NCBI GenBank assembly: GCA_919901855.1
Contig: CAKKQC010000006.1
Location: 1 to 64,000, forward strand
Reading direction: 5' to 3'
Origin: a bacterium
GTDB lineage: Bacteria > Oederibacteriota > CAKKQC01
Length of the DNA stretch: 64,000 nt
In this document: one piece after another, positions 18,949-28,462 of the stretch
How the letters are laid out: each line of letters opens with the position of its first letter
How positions within the stretch are numbered: the first letter of the stretch is position 1
The notes under the pieces: generated by a model
What the model was told of the DNA's origin: nothing
Databases searched by the model: none
Seen by the model: only the letters and a program-made list of their open reading frames with translations
Translations under genes and position numbers: made by a program

Positions 18949-19239
18949 GTGCCCGTCCTCACCTCCGTGGGCACGTCCCTGTGCACCGTTCTCGCCAATG
19001 CCGCGTCGGGTACGGCCACCTACGCCCGGCAGAGACGCATCGACTACCGGACAGGCATCGTGTTCGCCGCCGAGGGCGCGATCGACTGGCGGGCCGTCGC
19101 GTTCCTAGCACCAGGCGCGATCCTGGGCGCCCAACTCGGGGCCCGGCTGGCCTCCCGGACTTCGGGCCCGTGGCTCGCGCGCGCGCTCGGGGCGGCCCTC
19201 TTCCTCCTCGGCCTCCGCCTGCTCGCGGTCGCGCTGTGA
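18949..19239 (+). pseudogene. TauE/SafE exporter remnant, internally deleted
   Basis: Only 96 codons against roughly 250 for the family. It begins at the GTSL motif of the first repeat (GTSLCTVLANAASGTATY, RQRRIDYRTGIVFA) and then passes directly into the end of the second repeat (GAIDWRAVAFLAPGAILGAQ, LGLRLL). The first helices and the middle of the protein are missing, so a sulfite or organic-acid exporter is unlikely to work. The frame is open, and TACGGT lies 7 nt before the GTG, so a short membrane peptide could still be made. Confidence 0.6.
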
Positions 19240-19294
19240 CCCGGCGATGATATACTCCGAACGCTGACTGATACTACACCAGGAGGGCACCGCG

Positions 19295-20299
19295 ATGAGG
19301 AAAGTGGCGTTTGTCTCCGCCGCCCACATTCACACCAAGGGATTCATCGAGACGATCCGGAAAGAGCGGCTTTTCGGGGTCGCGGCCGTGTGGGACGCCG
19401 TCCCGGCGCGTGGACGTGTTTACGCGGAACGGGCGGGCGGACGGTTCGTCGCGGCCCGCCGTGCGATCTGGCGGGACCGCGCCATCGAGGGCGTGATCAT
19501 CACCTCCGAGAACACGACCAAGCGGCCGCTCCTGCTCGAGGCCATCCGGGCCGGGAAATCGATCATGTGCGAGAAGCCGGTAGCGCTGGGGCACGCGGAG
19601 GCCGCCGCGATTCGGAGGGCGATGAAGGCGTCGCGCCGGGCCAGGCTCGTTTCGGGCTATTACATCCCCTACGGCTCGTTCGGCCGGACGCTGAAGGCGT
19701 TCCTGGCCACGGGCCGGCTCGGCAAGCCGCTCGCGGTCCAATACCGGAACTGCCACCAGGGCGCCTTCGGCCGGTGGTTCGACAGCCCGGACCTCAAGTG
19801 GTTTACAAAGAAGCGGTTGGCCGGCGGCGGGGGATTCCTCGACCTGGGCACGCATGCCGTCCACTTCCTGACCTGGCTCTTTGGGCCGGTCGAGTCGGCC
19901 TCCGCGATGGTCCTGAACCAGACCGGGCTGTACCCCGGCATCGACGACACGGGCCGCGCGATCCTCAAGTTCCGGAACGGCGTCCTCGCGGGCGTCGAAG
20001 CGGGCTGGACCAGCCACTCGGGCGCCAACCCGTTCCTGTTGACCGGGACGAAGGGCGCCGTCCAGGAGGTCGGCGGCAAGCTCCAGTTCACGCCGGCCGG
20101 CGGCAAGCCGGTCCTCCTCCCGGTGAAGCCTTCGGTTCCGACGGGCGTGCGACGGCTGGCCGCGCTGATGGCGGGCCGCATCCCGGAGCGGGAGTGGAGG
20201 GCGGACGTCGAGAGCTTCCTTGCGGCCGGCGAGGCGATGGAGGCCTGCTACCGTTCCGCCGCCACCGGCCGGACCATCCGGCTGGCCCGCGGGCGCTGA
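19295..20299 (+). CDS. Gfo/Idh/MocA-family oxidoreductase
   Basis: A 334-residue NAD(P)-dependent sugar dehydrogenase-like protein with AGGAGG before the ATG. The Rossmann half is degenerate at the start (VAFVSAAHIHTKG instead of GxGxxG) but has the family motif CEKPVALG (about residue 95). The C-terminal half carries GGGGFLDLGTHAVHFLTWLFG with the usual catalytic histidine. Substrate unknown. The altered dinucleotide loop is shared by a subgroup of this family. A PHP-type phosphatase gene starts 20 nt downstream. Confidence 0.8.
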   Translation: MRKVAFVSAAHIHTKGFIETIRKERLFGVAAVWDAVPARGRVYAERAGGRFVAARRAIWRDRAIEGVIITSENTTKRPLLLEAIRAGKSIMCEKPVALGHAEAAAIRRAMKASRRARLVSGYYIPYGSFGRTLKAFLATGRLGKPLAVQYRNCHQGAFGRWFDSPDLKWFTKKRLAGGGGFLDLGTHAVHFLTWLFGPVESASAMVLNQTGLYPGIDDTGRAILKFRNGVLAGVEAGWTSHSGANPFLLTGTKGAVQEVGGKLQFTPAGGKPVLLPVKPSVPTGVRRLAALMAGRIPEREWRADVESFLAAGEAMEACYRSAATGRTIRLARGR

Positions 20300-20318
20300 T
20301 TCCCCAAAGCCGGTTCGC

Positions 20319-21116
20319 GTGACCGATCCCGCCGGGCCCCGGTCCGGCGACCTCGCGCGCCTCTTTGATGCCCACGTGCACACGGAGCTGGCCGTGTGCG
20401 CGGAGGACATCACGGCGGAAGCGGCCATAGCCAAGGCCGCCGGCCTCGGGCTCGCGTTCGGGTTCGCCGAGCACGCGGACCAGCTCTATTTCCCCAAGGA
20501 CGAGTACTACGCGAACGAGCGGTCCATCGCGGACCCGGCGACCCTCCGGCGGGCGCGCGACCGGGGCTGGTCCCGGTTCCCCGCTTACCGGGCGCTGGCG
20601 GCGCCCCTGCGGGCCAGGGGCATCCCCATGGGCCTCGAGGTCGAGGCTGCGGAGTCGGGCGGGCCCTTCGCCGTCCTCGACGAGGATCGCGCGGGCTGGG
20701 ATTACCTGATAGGCGCCGTCCACGACTTCCGCACCCCCGACCTCGCCCGGGACTTTCTCACCCAGGTCCGGCGACTCGTGGATGGAGGCATCCAGGTCCT
20801 GGCCCACCCGTTCCGGATCTTCCTGCGCCGCCGCCGCGAGGTGCCTACGGCCCTCTACGGCGAGGTCGTGGGCCTGCTGGCTTCGCGGGGCGTGGCCGCC
20901 GAGATCAACTTCCACACGAACCAGCCCGATCCCGTCTTCTTCCGCCTGTGCCTGGAACGTGGGGTTAAGCTGTCGGTCGGGTCGGACTCCCATGCGATCG
21001 CTTCGGTCGGAGATCTGGGTCCGCACATCGCCCTGCTCCGGGACCTTGGCGTCTGGGACCGGTTGGATCAGATCCTCTGGCGCCCGTCATCCCCGGGCGG
21101 AGTCCTACCTCGCTGA
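20319..21116 (+). CDS. PHP-domain metal-dependent phosphoesterase
   Basis: A 265-residue PHP protein, GTG start at 20319. Metal ligands are in order: FDAHVHTELAVCAED, GFAEHADQLYFP, AVHDFRTPD, LAHPFRIF and SVGSDSHAIASVGDLG. This is the pattern of histidinol-phosphatase (HisK) and related phosphoesterases. No histidine genes are nearby, so the substrate is open. It ends convergently with the GH3 gene, overlapping by 12 nt. Confidence 0.8.
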   Translation: MTDPAGPRSGDLARLFDAHVHTELAVCAEDITAEAAIAKAAGLGLAFGFAEHADQLYFPKDEYYANERSIADPATLRRARDRGWSRFPAYRALAAPLRARGIPMGLEVEAAESGGPFAVLDEDRAGWDYLIGAVHDFRTPDLARDFLTQVRRLVDGGIQVLAHPFRIFLRRRREVPTALYGEVVGLLASRGVAAEINFHTNQPDPVFFRLCLERGVKLSVGSDSHAIASVGDLGPHIALLRDLGVWDRLDQILWRPSSPGGVLPR

Positions 21117-22823
21117 GAGCTTGAGGCCCGAGCCGCGGGGGAACCAGGGCGGGATGGCGACAGGCGAGCGGCCCTTCGCGGTAATCTCCCCGAAGATGAC
21201 GGCGACGGCCGAGGCCTGGCTGAAGCAGGTCTCGTCGAACGTGAGCACGAGCATCTCGGCCGACGGCGCATAGCGGGCGATGTAGGGATCGCCGAACAGG
21301 CTCACGACGACGGGCTTGCCGCAGTGCAGGATGCCCCGGTAGAAGAGCTCCATGACGGCCCGGTGGGGCAGGATGGTGCCGATCCCGTAGCTCGGGATGC
21401 CGAAGATGTCGAGGAAGACGATGTCGGACGCCTCGATCGCGGCGTTCAGCTTCGCCTTGGCGTCGTCCGCGAAGTCGGGCACGATTTCGATCTCGTCCAC
21501 GATCAGTCCGCGCGCGCGGAGGAGCCCCGGCACGGCGTCGTCGTAGGGCTTGTGGCCCTTGCGGACGGCGAGCTCCCGGTCGGGGTTGAACGCGCTGATG
21601 ACGAGCGCCTTCTTGCCGGCCATGCCCCGGAGCGGCAGGCGCTTGCGATCGTTGCGGAGCACGGTCACCGCCCGATCTGTTACCCGCCGGGTGAACGCCT
21701 CGTGCCGCAGGGGCGTAACCGCTTCCCGGTACCGGTCGGGCGGGAGCGGCACGCCGCGGTCCCGGTCGAGCCCGAGCTTCTGCTTGACGGTCAGGACCCG
21801 CCGCACGGCGTCGTCGAGACGCTTGGCCGGGATGGCGCCGTCCCGGGCGCCCTTGAGGATGGCCTCGTACTCCTGCTCCAGCGTGCCGGGGTCGAAGCAG
21901 AGGATGTTGTCGTTCCCGGCCTGGATCGCCTTCAGCGCGGCCTCGCCGCGGTCGTACCGGTTGTTGACCCCGCCCATGTTGAACGCGTCGGTCATCGTCA
22001 TGCCGCGGAACCCGAGCTTCTTCTTGAGGATGCCGGTCACGACCTCTTTCGACAGCGAGGCGGGCACGGGCAGCCCGTCCACGGGGTGCCGTTCCGTGAT
22101 AAGCGACGGCACGTCGAGGTGCGAGACCATGACCCCCAGCAGGTCCGCGCGCCGGATCGCCTCGGCGTACGGGCGGTGGTACAGCCGGGTCATCCGCTCG
22201 CGGGACTCCGGGACCCAGGCGGCGGCCATGTGCTGATCCATCTCCGTCGATCCGCTGCCCGGGAAGTGCTTGGCGAGGGCGGCCATGCCGTGGCTCTGGA
22301 GGCCCTTGACGTTCGCGACCCCCAGGCGGGCAATGACGGCGGGGTCGTCGCCCCAGGCCCGCGTGTTCCCGTCCGGATACGCCGGGTTGACGTGGATATC
22401 GAATACCGGGGCCGCGGTCATGTGGATGCCCGCCGCGCGCCCCTCGACCGCCGTGATCCGGCCGATCTCGTATTCGGCCTTCGCGTCATTGGCGTCGCCG
22501 CGCGCCATCTGTCGGGGGAACAGGGTGCCCCCCTCGAGCATGTACCCGACGCCGGCCTCGAAGTCGGAGGCGACCAGCATGGGCACTTCGACCTCACGCT
22601 GGATGACCTCGTTGCATTCGCGCAGATTCTTTAGCGTGTTCTTGACCTGGAAGTAGCCGCCGAGGTGGAACCGCTTCATACGCTCGAGAATCGGGGGCAG
22701 GCTCTCGAGGTTGAGGCCGAAGAAGCAGACGTTCAGGAGCTGGCCGGCCTTCTGCTCCGGCGTCAGCCCGGCCAACGTCCGTTCGACCCAGTCGTTCGCA
22801 TGGGGGCGCTTTTCTTGTGCCAT
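21105..22823 (-). CDS. Glycoside hydrolase family 3, NagZ-like
   Basis: A 572-residue cytoplasmic GH3 enzyme without a signal peptide. The NagZ acid/base dyad loop is present (LAKHFPGSGSTEMDQH, Asp and His at its end), and the nucleophile aspartate is in MTMTDAFNMGGV. NagZ releases N-acetylglucosamine from cell-wall fragments or chitin oligomers. The chain is longer than bare NagZ, with a C-terminal alpha/beta domain (VLRNDRKRLPL, KKALVISAFNPDRE). A start 12 nt upstream at 22835 is an alternative; TACAAT at 22839-22834 would then overlap it, favouring 22823. Confidence 0.82.
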   Translation of the reverse strand: MAQEKRPHANDWVERTLAGLTPEQKAGQLLNVCFFGLNLESLPPILERMKRFHLGGYFQVKNTLKNLRECNEVIQREVEVPMLVASDFEAGVGYMLEGGTLFPRQMARGDANDAKAEYEIGRITAVEGRAAGIHMTAAPVFDIHVNPAYPDGNTRAWGDDPAVIARLGVANVKGLQSHGMAALAKHFPGSGSTEMDQHMAAAWVPESRERMTRLYHRPYAEAIRRADLLGVMVSHLDVPSLITERHPVDGLPVPASLSKEVVTGILKKKLGFRGMTMTDAFNMGGVNNRYDRGEAALKAIQAGNDNILCFDPGTLEQEYEAILKGARDGAIPAKRLDDAVRRVLTVKQKLGLDRDRGVPLPPDRYREAVTPLRHEAFTRRVTDRAVTVLRNDRKRLPLRGMAGKKALVISAFNPDRELAVRKGHKPYDDAVPGLLRARGLIVDEIEIVPDFADDAKAKLNAAIEASDIVFLDIFGIPSYGIGTILPHRAVMELFYRGILHCGKPVVVSLFGDPYIARYAPSAEMLVLTFDETCFSQASAVAVIFGEITAKGRSPVAIPPWFPRGSGLKLSAR

Positions 22824-22865
22824 CTTGCGGTGCATTGTAACGCAGGGGGGATGTACGATACCGGC

Positions 22866-24275
22866 ATGAACACACGCGTGGCGGTGGCTGCAATGTCGGC
22901 GGTGCTGGTCGTGGCGGGTGCCCGGGCGGAAGGTCCCGACCCCTTCATGGGCGAGTACTACGGGGAGTCGGCCCAGGCGAAGGTGGCCCCCGAGGGCGAC
23001 GGCGTCTGGCGCGCGGGCATCGTCGCCGGTACGACGCGCGTGGAGCTCCGCGGGCGCGCGGAGGGAGGCCGGCTGGCGCTCGTGCGGCCCGCGGACGAGG
23101 GGTGCGTCATCGCGTGGGAGGTGGCGGGGCCGTTCCGGCAGGAGGGCAAGGGGGGCTCGGAGCTTCTCGGCGTGTCGTTCCCGCCGGAGGCGGCGGGGGG
23201 AGTGGCGTGGCGGCCGCTGCCCGCAGATCCCGCGCGGCCGTCCGTCGCCAATCTCGGCGCGGGCGTCGGCGGCGAGGACTGCGTCGCGTATCTGCGGGCC
23301 CGGATCACGTCGCCGGTCGACCAGGAGGCCGGGCTCGAGTGCGGCGCGACGAACCCGATGATGGCGTGGGTGAACGGCGTCCTCGTGGTGACCGACTGGG
23401 GCATGCGCGCGCTCGATCCCGCGCGAAACCGCGTGAAGGTGAAGCTGGTCAAGGGCGCGAACACGCTCATGCTCAAGGTCACGCAGGACGGCTACTCGTG
23501 GACGGCCGCCGCCGCGATCCGCGGCGCGCGCGGGCTCACTGGGGTCGCGGGGCCGGCAGAGGGCCAGCCGGCCTGGCAGGGCACGCTCGAGGGCACCATC
23601 CTCCTGGTGGGGCCATCGTCGGGCGCGGCCGCCCCCTTGAGGCTCATGCGGATTCCCCGGAAGCCGCCGACGCTGGGGCTCCAGCCCCCGAAGGGCGCGG
23701 TGGTCCTCCTGCCGGTGACGGACGACGCGCCGTCGCTGAAGGCGTGGACCAACCGGGACTGGAAGGTCCTGCCCGGCGGCGTGATCGAGGGCGGGGGAGG
23801 CGACACGAGGACGAAGCGGGAGTTCGGGGATCTCCGCATGCACCTGGAGTTCATGACCCCGTACCAGCCCGGGGCCGACCGGGACCGCGGGAACAGCGGC
23901 GTATATCTCCAGGACCGGTACGAGGTCCAGATTCTCGAGACCTTCGGCCTCGACCCCGACCCCGGGGTCTGCGGCGCGATCTACCGCGTCGCCGCGCCCA
24001 AGGTCGAGGCGTCGCTCCCCATGCTCGCGTGGCAGGCGTTGGACATCGACTTCCGCGCGCCGCGGCTCAGGAAGGACGGGACCGTCGAGCGGCCGGCCGT
24101 GATCACGGTCGTCCAGAACGGCACGCCCATCATCGACGGCGTAAGCGTCACGCACCAGACCGGCGGGGGGCCCGAGGGCGCGGTGAAGGAGGGACCGATC
24201 CGGCTCCAGGACCACGGCGCACCCGTGCGCTTCCGGAACATCTGGGTAATGCCCGCCGCCTCCCCCTCGCGCTGA
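22866..24275 (+). CDS. Exported DUF1080 (3-keto-disaccharide hydrolase-like) protein
   Basis: A 469-residue secreted protein. Residues 1-22 are a signal peptide (MNTRVAVAAMSAVLVVAGARA). The middle (about 130-215) looks like a beta-sandwich (AWVNGVLVVTDWGM, LVKGANTLMLKVTQDGYSW). The C-terminal 200 residues are a DUF1080 jelly roll (DLRMHLEFMTPYQP, GNSGVYLQDRYEVQILETFG, CGAIYRVAAP). DUF1080 is abundant in Planctomycetota and related polysaccharide degraders and has members that cleave 3-keto sugars. TACGAT lies 6 nt before the ATG and there is no ribosome site, suggesting a leaderless mRNA. Confidence 0.78.
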   Translation: MNTRVAVAAMSAVLVVAGARAEGPDPFMGEYYGESAQAKVAPEGDGVWRAGIVAGTTRVELRGRAEGGRLALVRPADEGCVIAWEVAGPFRQEGKGGSELLGVSFPPEAAGGVAWRPLPADPARPSVANLGAGVGGEDCVAYLRARITSPVDQEAGLECGATNPMMAWVNGVLVVTDWGMRALDPARNRVKVKLVKGANTLMLKVTQDGYSWTAAAAIRGARGLTGVAGPAEGQPAWQGTLEGTILLVGPSSGAAAPLRLMRIPRKPPTLGLQPPKGAVVLLPVTDDAPSLKAWTNRDWKVLPGGVIEGGGGDTRTKREFGDLRMHLEFMTPYQPGADRDRGNSGVYLQDRYEVQILETFGLDPDPGVCGAIYRVAAPKVEASLPMLAWQALDIDFRAPRLRKDGTVERPAVITVVQNGTPIIDGVSVTHQTGGGPEGAVKEGPIRLQDHGAPVRFRNIWVMPAASPSR

Positions 24276-24284
24276 CCGACGAAA

Positions 24285-25397
24285 CTATTGCGAGGTTGTT
24301 GTCGAGGGGGCGGACGGCTTCACGTCGAACGAGTACCAGTCGGTGATGCTGGGCGTGCGTCCCTGTTTGACGAGGCCGGCCATGTTCCTGATCTTCTCGA
24401 CCGACTCCGGCCAGGCCGTCTCGCATAGCCTGAGGTACGCGAGGGCGTCATCCGTGTCCCCATGTGCGAGCATTTCCTGGATCAGTTCAATGCTCGGCAT
24501 ACCAGCATGGACCGCGGGATCGGCTGCATCCAGGCAAGCCTTCTTCATATATTCCCGCATGCCGGCCTTGTCGCCGGACGCCAGCGCGGTGCGGGCCAGG
24601 ACGATCTCGGCTTTGTACCGGAAGTAGGACGTTGCACCGGAGGCCTCCGCGGTGAGAACTTCGGTGGCGCGGTCCCGTGCCTTCGTCGTGTCCCCGGCCT
24701 CGAAGGCCGCTTCCGCGATGTCGTTGAGCAGGAACTGCTTGCGGTGTCCGCGTTGGAGCTGGAACGCCTTCTCAAGCTCGGCGATCGTCTTTTCCCACAG
24801 CGGCTTCTTCTCGTCCGGTTGAGCCCGTCTGGCGAGGGATTCGTAGGCGGACGCCAGCCGCTTGTGCCAATAGGGGTCGTCAGGGTCCAGCGAGACAGCG
24901 CGTTCTAGCAGTTCGGCAGCGAGCTTGGGATTGTCCGCCGAGAGGTATCCGGCGGCGTTCCCCAGCACTCGCGCGTCGTTCCGGTGCTTCCGGATGGCGT
25001 CCAGCCAGAGCTCCTTCAACCGGTCCCAGTTCCCGGGTGATTGATACCGGCTGAAGCGGGGGGAATCGACACCCAGGATGTCCGCTTCGGGCTGGTTCTT
25101 GACGAGCCAGGTCAGGTGCCCGATCCACTCTTCGACCGGAGCGTGCCGGCCGGCACCAACGGCCCGGTGCGAATAGTATCCGATCAGCTGAGCCCTGGAA
25201 TCCGTGTCGGCGGGGTTCTTCCGGAGTTGGGCCTCCAGGTCCTTGGCATCCTGTTCCGAGAGGCTTGAACCTGCAAATGCCATGCTTCGGCAGGCTTCGA
25301 GACGCACTTCCCGGCTAACGCGGTAGCCGGCTTCGGCGAACGTGACGGCGAAAATGATGGAGAGAACCGCCAACCCAGTCGTCAGGACTGCCTTCAT
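24285..25397 (-). CDS. Exported TPR-like protein, paralog A
   Basis: A 370-residue protein with an N-terminal signal (MKAVLTTGLAVLSIIFAVTFAEA). The ATG at 25397 has GGAGG just upstream, which rules out a start 12 nt earlier. Residues about 40-340 are helical repeats (LLERAVSLDPDDPYWHKRLA, ELEKAFQLQRGHRKQF). It shares the N-terminal block GSSLSEQDAKDLEAQLRKNP and LIGYYSH with the next gene, so the two are tandem paralogs. Probably a periplasmic scaffold; function unknown. Confidence 0.65.
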   Translation of the reverse strand: MKAVLTTGLAVLSIIFAVTFAEAGYRVSREVRLEACRSMAFAGSSLSEQDAKDLEAQLRKNPADTDSRAQLIGYYSHRAVGAGRHAPVEEWIGHLTWLVKNQPEADILGVDSPRFSRYQSPGNWDRLKELWLDAIRKHRNDARVLGNAAGYLSADNPKLAAELLERAVSLDPDDPYWHKRLASAYESLARRAQPDEKKPLWEKTIAELEKAFQLQRGHRKQFLLNDIAEAAFEAGDTTKARDRATEVLTAEASGATSYFRYKAEIVLARTALASGDKAGMREYMKKACLDAADPAVHAGMPSIELIQEMLAHGDTDDALAYLRLCETAWPESVEKIRNMAGLVKQGRTPSITDWYSFDVKPSAPSTTTSQ

Positions 25398-25418
25398 GTG
25401 CGCCTCCATTTCATGAGC

Positions 25419-26558
25419 TCAGAAGTAGGATAGACATGTTCCGAAGTCCGGCGCTCTTCCGCCCGTGATCAGTGCGTCCAGGTCCTTGAGCTGGCCGCTC
25501 TCATACTCGCTGAGAGGCCACTTCAGGCAGAGCTCGATGAACCCCATTACCGCCCTTCTTTCTCCGCGAGCGAGTAGAGCGGCGGCCAGCACGAGGTCGG
25601 GATCAAACCACGAACTGGACTCATTATGAGTGATGCGCGCGGATGAGAGCAGGCACGGCGCGGCCTCTCCCGTTCTCCCTGCCGCGAGGGCGATCCCACC
25701 CATGACGGTCCACGCCTTGTGCAGCGCGATGGGGAGGTACCAGTTGTCCTTCATCTTCCCGGCCATGGCCAGCGCTTCGCAGGCATACGTCGACGCGGTG
25801 GCGGGGTGGCCGGCCTCCAAGGCGGCCCCTGCGGCATCCGGGAGCGTGTGGAGCCTGGATTCGTCATCTGCGTCGAGCGCAAGAGCGTCAGCGAGTTCCC
25901 TTTCGGCCCGACCGGCTAGTTCCGTCCGGTACGCCGATGTCGTTTCCATGCACCGCATCTGGAGACCGAATATGTCGGCGAGCTGAAGGGCCCACGCGGC
26001 GCGCGAGGGGTCGAGACGCCGGGCCGTGCGCATGAGCGCAACCGCGAGGTCGCGGTCCTCATCGTGCAGATGGAGGAACTTCGCCGCGTGCGCGAACACG
26101 GCCGAATCCTTTGCATGCCTATTTGTCTGCCTCAGCCATTCATCTTTGCATTCCCGATAGAGGGAGGATTCGCCGTCGGGGTCGAAGCTGGGCAGGTTGG
26201 CTGCGGCCTCAGACGCGGGTTCGTGTCGGATGATCCAGAGCATGTGATCGCTGAGACGGGCCCGGGCTGTCTTCCCTCTTGCGGCCTTGGGCCCGTTGAG
26301 GATTGAGGCGAGAGTTTCATCCTCCGGCTTGGACAGATGACTACTGTAGTATCCGATCAGGAGGATGCGGCTGGCCAGATCCTTGGGATCGCCTGTCACG
26401 GTCTTCTCCAGGTCTTCGGCGGCCGTGGCGGAAAGGCTGGACCCCTGAGCGGAGAGGCAGCAGTAGTTCGGATTTTCCTTCGCCTCTCCAGCGAAGCTCC
26501 AGGAAACGCATGCGGTCAACAGACCGGTCAGGACGAAGACCCGTCCCGCGGGTGACAT
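25419..26558 (-). CDS. Exported TPR-like protein, paralog B
   Basis: A 379-residue paralog of the neighbouring gene, 21 nt upstream of it on the minus strand. The signal peptide is MSPAGRVFVLTGLLTACVSW. It shares GSSLSATAAEDLEKTVTGDP, LLIGYYSSHL and HMLWIIRHEP with paralog A, then diverges. It lacks a ribosome site, but TATGCT (26570-26565) lies 6 nt before the ATG, so its mRNA may be leaderless. Function unknown; the pair probably forms one operon. Confidence 0.65.
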   Translation of the reverse strand: MSPAGRVFVLTGLLTACVSWSFAGEAKENPNYCCLSAQGSSLSATAAEDLEKTVTGDPKDLASRILLIGYYSSHLSKPEDETLASILNGPKAARGKTARARLSDHMLWIIRHEPASEAAANLPSFDPDGESSLYRECKDEWLRQTNRHAKDSAVFAHAAKFLHLHDEDRDLAVALMRTARRLDPSRAAWALQLADIFGLQMRCMETTSAYRTELAGRAERELADALALDADDESRLHTLPDAAGAALEAGHPATASTYACEALAMAGKMKDNWYLPIALHKAWTVMGGIALAAGRTGEAAPCLLSSARITHNESSSWFDPDLVLAAALLARGERRAVMGFIELCLKWPLSEYESGQLKDLDALITGGRAPDFGTCLSYF

Positions 26559-26614
26559 GCCACGAGCATAGCAGTTGGCGGCATGGATGGCACGTCACAG
26601 TCGGGACGGTACGG

Positions 26615-26645
26615 CCGGCGCCCTTCGCTGGGCTAAGGGCGCCGG
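26615..26645 (-). terminator. Hairpin after ilvD
   Basis: Perfect 11-bp stem CCGGCGCCCTT / AAGGGCGCCGG around a 9-nt loop, 6 nt beyond the ilvD stop. No T-run follows on the minus strand, so it may stabilise the 3' end rather than terminate on its own. Confidence 0.45.
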
Positions 26646-26650
26646 GGGCG

Positions 26651-28378
26651 TCAGATGCTGAATACGGCTCCGGTATCCGCGCTGGTGACGAAGTGCGCGT
26701 ATCTCGCCAGCCAGCCCCGGGTGACCCGCGGCTTGAAGGCCGGGAGCTTCTTGAGCCGCTTGGCGATCTCGGCCGCGGGCACCTTGAGCGTGATCGTCCG
26801 CGCCCGGGCGTCGATCCGGATCCGCTCGCCCTGGCGCACGGCCGCGATCGGGCCGCCCGCCGCGGCCTCGGGGGAGATGTGCCCCACGCACAGCCCGCGG
26901 GTGCCGCCCGAGAACCGTCCGTCGGTGATGAGCGCCGCCCTCGTTCCCGCCCCCGTGAGCGCGGCCGTGGGGGATAGCATCTCGACCATGCCCGGCCCGC
27001 CGCGGGGCCCCTCGTACCGGATGACGATGACCTCGCCGTCCTTGACCTGGCCCTTGAGGATGCCGTTGAAGGCCTCTTCCTGCGACTCGAAGACGCGGGC
27101 GGGGCCCTCGAAGACCATCATGTCGTCCGCGACCCCCGCGGTCTTCACCACGGCCCCCCTGGGAGCGAGGTTGCCGTGCAGGACGGCCAGTCCGCCGGAC
27201 TTCGAGAACGCGTGCTCGACCGTCCGGATCACGTCGCCGTCCGGATCCGGGGAGGCGCCGACGTATTCGGACAGTTTGCCCGTCACCGTGGGGACGTCCA
27301 GCGAGAGCGGCGCCTTGGAATGGAGCGCGATCTCCTTGAGGATGGCCCCGACGCCGCCGCACCGGTTCACGTCCTCGACATGGACCTCGGGCCGGCTGGG
27401 CGAGACCTTGCAGATGTTGGGCACCCGGTCCGAGAGCGCGTTGAGCCGCGCGAGGTCGTACTTGAAACCCGCCGCGTGCGCGAGCGCCAGCCCGTGCAGG
27501 ACCGTGTTCGTGGACCCGCCCATGGCCATGTCGAGCACGAAGGCGTTGTCGAGCGCCTTCTGCGTCACGATCTGGAGCGGGAGCACCTTCTTGTCCACGA
27601 CGTACCGGACCGCCCGGGCGGCCTGCTTCGAGAGTTCTACCCGGGCCGGGTTCAGCTCGGTCATGGTCTTGTCGTTGTCCACCCACCGCTCGGCGGGCAC
27701 TGTGCCGTTGCCCGGGACCGCGAGCCCGATGGCTTCGGCGAGGCAGTTCATGGAGTTGGCCGTGAACATCCCCGCGCATGAACCGCAGCCGGGGCAGGCC
27801 TCCTCCACCATCTCACAGAGGTCCTCCTTGGTCATCTTCCCGGCCGAGTGCTTGCCGATCGCCTCGAACACGGAGATGAGGTCGCCGCCGCGCCGCCCCG
27901 CGAGCATGGGGCCGCCCGAGAGGTAGACGGCGGGGATATTGATCCGCGCGGCCGCGTTGAGCATCCCCGGCACGATCTTGTCGCAGTTCGCGATCCCGAT
28001 CCAGGCGTCGCACGGGTGCGCGCCGATGATCGACTCGATCTGGTCCGAGATCAGTTCCCGCGACGCCAGCGAGTACTTCATGCCGAAGTGGCCCATGGCG
28101 ATGCCGTCGCAGATGGCGGCACCCACGTTCGCGTACCAGACGTTGAACCCGAGGCCCTTGAGTTCCTCGACCACGATCTTCCCGATCCGGTCGAGGTGGG
28201 CGTGGCCCGGGATCTGGTTCGTGTGCGAGTTGATGACCGTCACGAACGGCTTCTTCAGGTCGGCCATCGACTCGATCACGCCTTCCGCCTTCATGAGCGC
28301 GGCGGCTCCCAGAAACTGCGTCCCTTCGGCTACTATGCGGCTGCCCCGTTTCCTGATGTTTTCGATTCCACGGTTCAT
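26651..28378 (-). CDS. ilvD: Dihydroxy-acid dehydratase
   Basis: A 575-residue IlvD, usual length. The ATG at 28378 has AAGGAG 8 nt upstream; an open frame further upstream (to 28534) is not part of the family. Cluster cysteines are in HPCDAWIGIANCDKIVPG and ACPGCGSCAGMFTANSM; DGRFSGGTRGLCVGHISPEA is the conserved C-terminal motif. It dehydrates dihydroxy-isovalerate and dihydroxy-methylvalerate in valine, leucine and isoleucine synthesis. No other ilv gene is nearby; related sugar-acid dehydratases (EDD) are less likely. Confidence 0.92.
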   Translation of the reverse strand: MNRGIENIRKRGSRIVAEGTQFLGAAALMKAEGVIESMADLKKPFVTVINSHTNQIPGHAHLDRIGKIVVEELKGLGFNVWYANVGAAICDGIAMGHFGMKYSLASRELISDQIESIIGAHPCDAWIGIANCDKIVPGMLNAAARINIPAVYLSGGPMLAGRRGGDLISVFEAIGKHSAGKMTKEDLCEMVEEACPGCGSCAGMFTANSMNCLAEAIGLAVPGNGTVPAERWVDNDKTMTELNPARVELSKQAARAVRYVVDKKVLPLQIVTQKALDNAFVLDMAMGGSTNTVLHGLALAHAAGFKYDLARLNALSDRVPNICKVSPSRPEVHVEDVNRCGGVGAILKEIALHSKAPLSLDVPTVTGKLSEYVGASPDPDGDVIRTVEHAFSKSGGLAVLHGNLAPRGAVVKTAGVADDMMVFEGPARVFESQEEAFNGILKGQVKDGEVIVIRYEGPRGGPGMVEMLSPTAALTGAGTRAALITDGRFSGGTRGLCVGHISPEAAAGGPIAAVRQGERIRIDARARTITLKVPAAEIAKRLKKLPAFKPRVTRGWLARYAHFVTSADTGAVFSI

Positions 28379-28462
28379 GCTTGCTACTCCTTGTGATCGG
28401 GCTTCATGTATTCTCGCAGATGCGGCTCCGCCGCGCACGGCTGGCTGTGAGAAGATGATGCC

